A stretch of 8,875 bases of DNA from an uncultured Eubacteriales bacterium (GTDB lineage: Bacteria; Bacillota; Clostridia; Monoglobales; Monoglobaceae), in NCBI GenBank assembly GCA_905205855.1, contig CAJLFL010000071.1, positions 1-8,875 of the forward strand, read 5' to 3'. Both the position numbers and the translations under genes were made by a program. Positions 6,269 to 8,875 of the stretch are shown piece after piece. Every line of letters starts with the position of its first letter. Position 1 is the first letter of the stretch. The notes under the pieces were generated by a model. That model searched no databases. It saw nothing but the letters and a program-made list of their open reading frames with translations, and was not told the DNA's origin.

Positions 6269-7462
6269 ATGAAGATTTTGGTTATAAATGCAGGCAGTTC
6301 TTCGCTTAAATATCAGCTTATAGATATGGAAACCGAGGCAGTTCTGGCAAAAGGACTTTGCGAAAGAATAGGAATAGACGGCTCAAAGCTGACGCATAAG
6401 GTTCCGGGCAGGGAGGATTATGTTGCCGAAACACCTATGCCGGAACATAAGGTTGCTGTTCAGCTTGTAATAGACGCTTTGATGAGTGCGGAGCACGGCG
6501 TGATAAGCAGTGCGGATGAGATTGACGCTATCGGTCACCGTGTGCTGCACGGCGGAACGGTTTACAGCGACTCTATTGTTGTAAATGATGACGTAAAGCG
6601 TGTAATCAGAGAATACTTTGACCTTGGTCCGCTGCACAATCCGGCAAATCTGACCGGTATCGAGGCATGTGAGGCTGCTATGCCGGGTAAGCCGAATGTA
6701 GCTGTATTTGATACGGCTTTCGGTATGGCAATGCCTGAGAAGGCTTATACATATGCAATTCCGCATGAGTATCTCGATAAGTACAGCATCCGTAAATACG
6801 GCTTCCACGGAACAAGCCATAACTTTGTATCACACGAGGCTATTAAGTTCGGCAATCTTGCAGAGGATGCAAAGGTTATTGTCTGCCACCTCGGCAACGG
6901 TGCCAGCATCTCGGCTTCAATCGGCGGCAAGTGCGTAGATACAAGTATGGGACTTACTCCGCTTGAGGGTTTAATCATGGGCTCCAGATGCGGTGATATT
7001 GATCCTGCCGTTGCACAGTATATTTGCAACAAAGAGGGAAAGGATATAAATGAGGTATTAAATATCTTTAATAAAAAATCCGGTATCCTCGGTATGAGCG
7101 GCGGAATATCAACCGACTTCCGTGATGTTCAGAAAGCCGCTGACGAGGGCAATCATCTTGCAGAGGTTGCGCTTGATGCATTCTCATATCGCGTTATAAA
7201 ATATATCGGCGCGTATGTTGCGGCAATGAATGGTGTTGACGCTATTGCGTTTACTGCCGGCGTCGGAGAGAATGACGGAAAGATCCGCGCTCAGATAATT
7301 GACAGCCTGGGTTACCTCGGCGTAAAGCTTGATGCTGAAAGCAATAAGACACGCGGCAAGGAAATCGTTATCAGCGCACCTGACAGTAAGGTTAAAATCA
7401 TGGTTATTCCGACAAATGAGGAGTTAATGATAGCGCGCGACACAGCAGAGCTTACAAAATAA
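6269..7462 (+). CDS. ackA: Acetate kinase
   Basis: This cytoplasmic ASKHA-fold kinase catalyses acetyl phosphate + ADP <=> acetate + ATP, completing the Pta-AckA pathway. The 397 residues match the usual length of about 400. Active-site residues known from Methanosarcina thermophila acetate kinase are visible: N7 (VINAGSSS), R91 (GHRVLHGG), D148 (VFDTAFG), H180 (RKYGFHGTSH), R240 (GLIMGSRCGD; one residue off the reference numbering) and E384 (PTNEE). The phosphate-binding block HLGNGAS (207-213) and FTAGVGEND (328-336) are also present. The start at 6269 gives the canonical MKILVINAGSS N-terminus. It is co-transcribed with pta and ends at a strong terminator. In many clostridia a YceD-family gene and rpmF follow ackA; here they do not. 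Confidence 0.97.
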   Translation: MKILVINAGSSSLKYQLIDMETEAVLAKGLCERIGIDGSKLTHKVPGREDYVAETPMPEHKVAVQLVIDALMSAEHGVISSADEIDAIGHRVLHGGTVYSDSIVVNDDVKRVIREYFDLGPLHNPANLTGIEACEAAMPGKPNVAVFDTAFGMAMPEKAYTYAIPHEYLDKYSIRKYGFHGTSHNFVSHEAIKFGNLAEDAKVIVCHLGNGASISASIGGKCVDTSMGLTPLEGLIMGSRCGDIDPAVAQYICNKEGKDINEVLNIFNKKSGILGMSGGISTDFRDVQKAADEGNHLAEVALDAFSYRVIKYIGAYVAAMNGVDAIAFTAGVGENDGKIRAQIIDSLGYLGVKLDAESNKTRGKEIVISAPDSKVKIMVIPTNEELMIARDTAELTK

Positions 7463-7506
7463 AAAAGTAAATAACGGAAATCCTTTTGGGTTTCCGTTAT
7501 TTTAAA
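7463..7506 (+). terminator. Rho-independent terminator of pta-ackA
   Basis: A perfect 12-bp stem, AAATAACGGAAA (7469-7480) with TTTCCGTTATTT (7491-7502), surrounds a 10-nt loop in which CC/GG can also pair. It begins 6 nt after the ackA stop. T-rich sequence lies within and just after the right arm. An A-run precedes the left arm, so it would also work on the minus strand, though no minus-strand gene is seen reading into it. Confidence 0.88.
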
Positions 7507-7564
7507 TCGGAAAGCAATTTATAAAAAACGATTGATATATAGGCGATGGAGGTGAATATACGCT

Positions 7565-8176
7565 GTGACAGAGCACAACTTTAATTATGAGGATTTGGCA
7601 GATGAACAGGTTGCGGAGCTTTCGGCAGAGGGCGACAAGGACGCGGCGGAATATCTGCTTGCGAAATATAAAAACCTTGTCCGTGCGAGGGCAAAGCAAT
7701 ACTTTATGGCAGGGGCGGACAGAGATGACATTATGCAGGAGGGCATGATCGGATTATTTAAGGCAATACGCGATTTTGATCCGACAAAACAAGCGTCTTT
7801 CAGAGGGTTTGCCGAAATTTGTATACGCCGTCAGATAATCACGGCGGTAAAGACCGCCTCGCGCCGTAAGCATACGCCGCTTAATTCTTATATATCGCTA
7901 AGTATGCCTGTTTATGAGGACGAATCCGAACGCACACTGGTCGATATGCTTGCAGAACGCGAATCCGTTGATCCGGAGGAGATGTTTCTTCGCCGCGAAA
8001 AAGCAGAGGCAATGGAGGCGGAAATAAACCAAAAATTGAGCGGTCTTGAACAAACGGTGCTGTCGCTTTACCTCGGCGGTATGAATTATCAGGAAATCGC
8101 AGTCGAACTCGGCAGAACGCCGAAGTCTATAGATAATGCTCTGCAGCGTATAAAACGAAAGCTGTCTGAATCGTAA
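7565..8176 (+). CDS. sigH: RNA polymerase sporulation sigma factor SigH
   Basis: SigH (Spo0H) is the alternative sigma-70 family factor that directs early stationary-phase and pre-septation sporulation transcription. The 203 residues closely follow the SigH pattern. An N-terminal DEQVAEL segment leads into region 2 at about 34-100, with LVRARAKQYFMAGADRDDI (38-56), QEGMIGLFKAIRDFDP (58-73) and FAEICIRRQIITAVKTASR (82-100). HTPLNSYISL (103-112) follows, and then region 4 at about 158-200 with the helix-turn-helix YQEIAVELGRTPKSIDNALQRIKRKL. Region 3 is absent, as expected. The start is GTG at 7565, with GGAGGTGA (7548-7555) 9 nt upstream. A terminator separates it from ackA, so it should have its own promoter in 7503-7547, but I see no strong -35/-10 pair there. 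It lacks the rlmB/yacP and rpmG/secE/nusG neighbours usual for sigH. Slightly shorter than the 218-residue Bacillus protein. Confidence 0.93.
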   Translation: MTEHNFNYEDLADEQVAELSAEGDKDAAEYLLAKYKNLVRARAKQYFMAGADRDDIMQEGMIGLFKAIRDFDPTKQASFRGFAEICIRRQIITAVKTASRRKHTPLNSYISLSMPVYEDESERTLVDMLAERESVDPEEMFLRREKAEAMEAEINQKLSGLEQTVLSLYLGGMNYQEIAVELGRTPKSIDNALQRIKRKLSES

Positions 8177-8187
8177 TTTTGCAGGAT

Positions 8188-8875
8188 TTATTTCAATGCT
8201 TCAAGCATCAATGGCAGAGTCCGTTCATAAATATAAGGTAAATCGCTTATCGGCAAAGGGTTTTCGCCTTTGCCGATTTCTATTGTAAACCCCGGCTTTT
8301 TGTATACGCGTATAAACCAATCCTTGTACCCGCCGTAAGAGGCAATACCCTCGGTTTTGTCAACCCTATACGGACTGACGGCTTCAAACCTTTTGATATA
8401 GTCGTATGATTTTTCAGGTATAAATCCGCAAAAGTCCCGGTATATGACCTCGCCCTGGCTGTGAAAGGCAAAAACCGCGTCAAACGAGTTTTGCCGCGTA
8501 AAGTTTGCAGTTGCATGACTTTCCGGCTCTGATTCCGGAAAAGCTCCGGAAAACCGCGTCGGCCCCGGACCTGTGATTCCGTTGTCAAGCTCTGACTGCT
8601 TGGAAAGATTCCACAAGGCGTCATAATTGTGATTTAAATCCACACCGGCAGAGTTGGCTTGCCAGCGCTTGCCGTCCGAGGCGATTTCAACTCCGTCCGG
8701 GTTTACCATTGGAACAACATAAAGGGCATACGAATCCGGCGAAACCTCGCTGTCATATGTTCCGCCGGCAAGCTCGGCGGCAAACTGCATCAAAAGCTTT
8801 GACGTCAGCCATTCCATCCCGTGATGCGCGCCGTTGAAGAATATCCGTCTTGTGCCCTTGCCAATTTTAAAGGCA
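8188..8875 (-). CDS. M14-family zinc metallopeptidase, possibly gamma-D-glutamyl-diamino acid endopeptidase-like (5' end outside window)
   Basis: The visible 228 residues are the C-terminal part of an M14 carboxypeptidase-fold domain; the N-terminus lies beyond the right edge. Zinc ligands are the HxxE pair in GAHHGMEW (H18 and E21 of the visible part) and the later His in FAFHSQGE (H138). The catalytic Glu is in FTIEIGKG (E199). PMVNPDGVE and GVDLNHNYD are further family blocks. The family removes or cuts peptide residues. Bacterial members act on diet peptides or on the gamma-D-Glu-DAP bond of peptidoglycan stem peptides, some in sporulation. In the DLNxN block His replaces the Arg that binds the substrate carboxylate in classical carboxypeptidases, which favours an endopeptidase-like or unusual specificity. 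The internal ATG at 8817 cannot be the start because it would drop zinc ligand H18. It converges on sigH with an 11-bp gap. Whether a signal peptide or LysM domain precedes it is not visible. Confidence 0.87.
   Translation of the reverse strand, partial: AFKIGKGTRRIFFNGAHHGMEWLTSKLLMQFAAELAGGTYDSEVSPDSYALYVVPMVNPDGVEIASDGKRWQANSAGVDLNHNYDALWNLSKQSELDNGITGPGPTRFSGAFPESEPESHATANFTRQNSFDAVFAFHSQGEVIYRDFCGFIPEKSYDYIKRFEAVSPYRVDKTEGIASYGGYKDWFIRVYKKPGFTIEIGKGENPLPISDLPYIYERTLPLMLEALK
8249..8282 (+). terminator. Probable sigH terminator inside the convergent M14 gene
   Basis: A perfect 11-bp stem, ATCGGCAAAGG (8249-8259) with CCTTTGCCGAT (8267-8277), has a 7-nt loop and is followed on the plus strand by TTTCTATT. 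It lies 72 nt past the sigH stop and inside the minus-strand peptidase gene, where it encodes IGKGENPLPI just after the catalytic Glu. The U-tract is modest. On the minus strand no T-run follows, so it would not terminate the peptidase transcript. Confidence 0.6.

Noticed and set aside
6383..6820. 145-codon open frame on the minus strand within ackA
   Set aside because: It lies wholly antisense to a well-conserved enzyme, has no ribosome binding site and its translation resembles no family; the same holds for other antisense frames over gerAA, agcS, tmcAL and pta.
7503..7547. sigH promoter candidates (TATAAA or GATATA boxes)
   Set aside because: Neither has a -35 hexamer resembling TTGACA at 16-18 nt, so no promoter was annotated.
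1..8875. Mobile elements, CRISPR arrays, tRNA/rRNA genes, toxin-antitoxin or defence genes
   Set aside because: No transposase or integrase frames, terminal inverted repeats, regularly spaced repeats or cloverleaf-like segments were seen on either strand; all space is taken by the core genes and short control regions described.

Overview
The window looks like chromosomal DNA from an anaerobic, spore-forming clostridial Firmicute. It carries a GerA-type germination receptor operon and the sporulation sigma factor SigH. It also holds the acetate fermentation pair pta-ackA, has a moderate G+C content, strong GGAGG-type ribosome binding sites and sigma-A promoters with near-consensus TATAAT boxes. 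The species cannot be told from the sequence.

Layout. Positions 1-2269 (minus strand) hold a gerA-type operon: a complete GerAA-like subunit followed, with a 3-nt overlap, by a GerAB-like permease that runs off the left edge. From 2270 to 2419 is a divergent promoter region. A monocistronic AGCS-family sodium:alanine/glycine symporter (2420-3823, plus) follows. It converges on tmcAL (3926-5059, minus), with two hairpin terminators between them. A second divergent region (5060-5247) carries one promoter for tmcAL and one for pta-ackA (5248-7462, plus), which ends in a perfect 12-bp-stem terminator. sigH (7565-8176, plus) converges on an M14 zinc peptidase (8188-8875, minus, 5' end outside the window). 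Only 11 bp separate these two genes, and the best sigH terminator lies inside the peptidase coding sequence.

How the genes fit together. Pta and AckA turn acetyl-CoA into acetyl phosphate and then into acetate plus ATP. The divergent neighbour TmcAL belongs to a family that uses acetate and ATP to acetylate the wobble cytidine of elongator tRNA-Met, so the locus makes and consumes acetate. Around this core are spore-cycle genes: germination receptor, SigH, and a peptidase that might act on peptidoglycan peptides. An alanine-type transporter stands back-to-back with the germination operon.

Every gene has a recognisable family. I found no mobile element, CRISPR array, RNA gene or toxin/defence module, and no convincing new multi-gene system. 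The points most worth checking are the sigH terminator embedded in the opposing gene, the atypical sigH location, the His-for-Arg change in the M14 peptidase, and the alanine-transporter/germination pairing. No stretch longer than about 190 bases lacks a gene.
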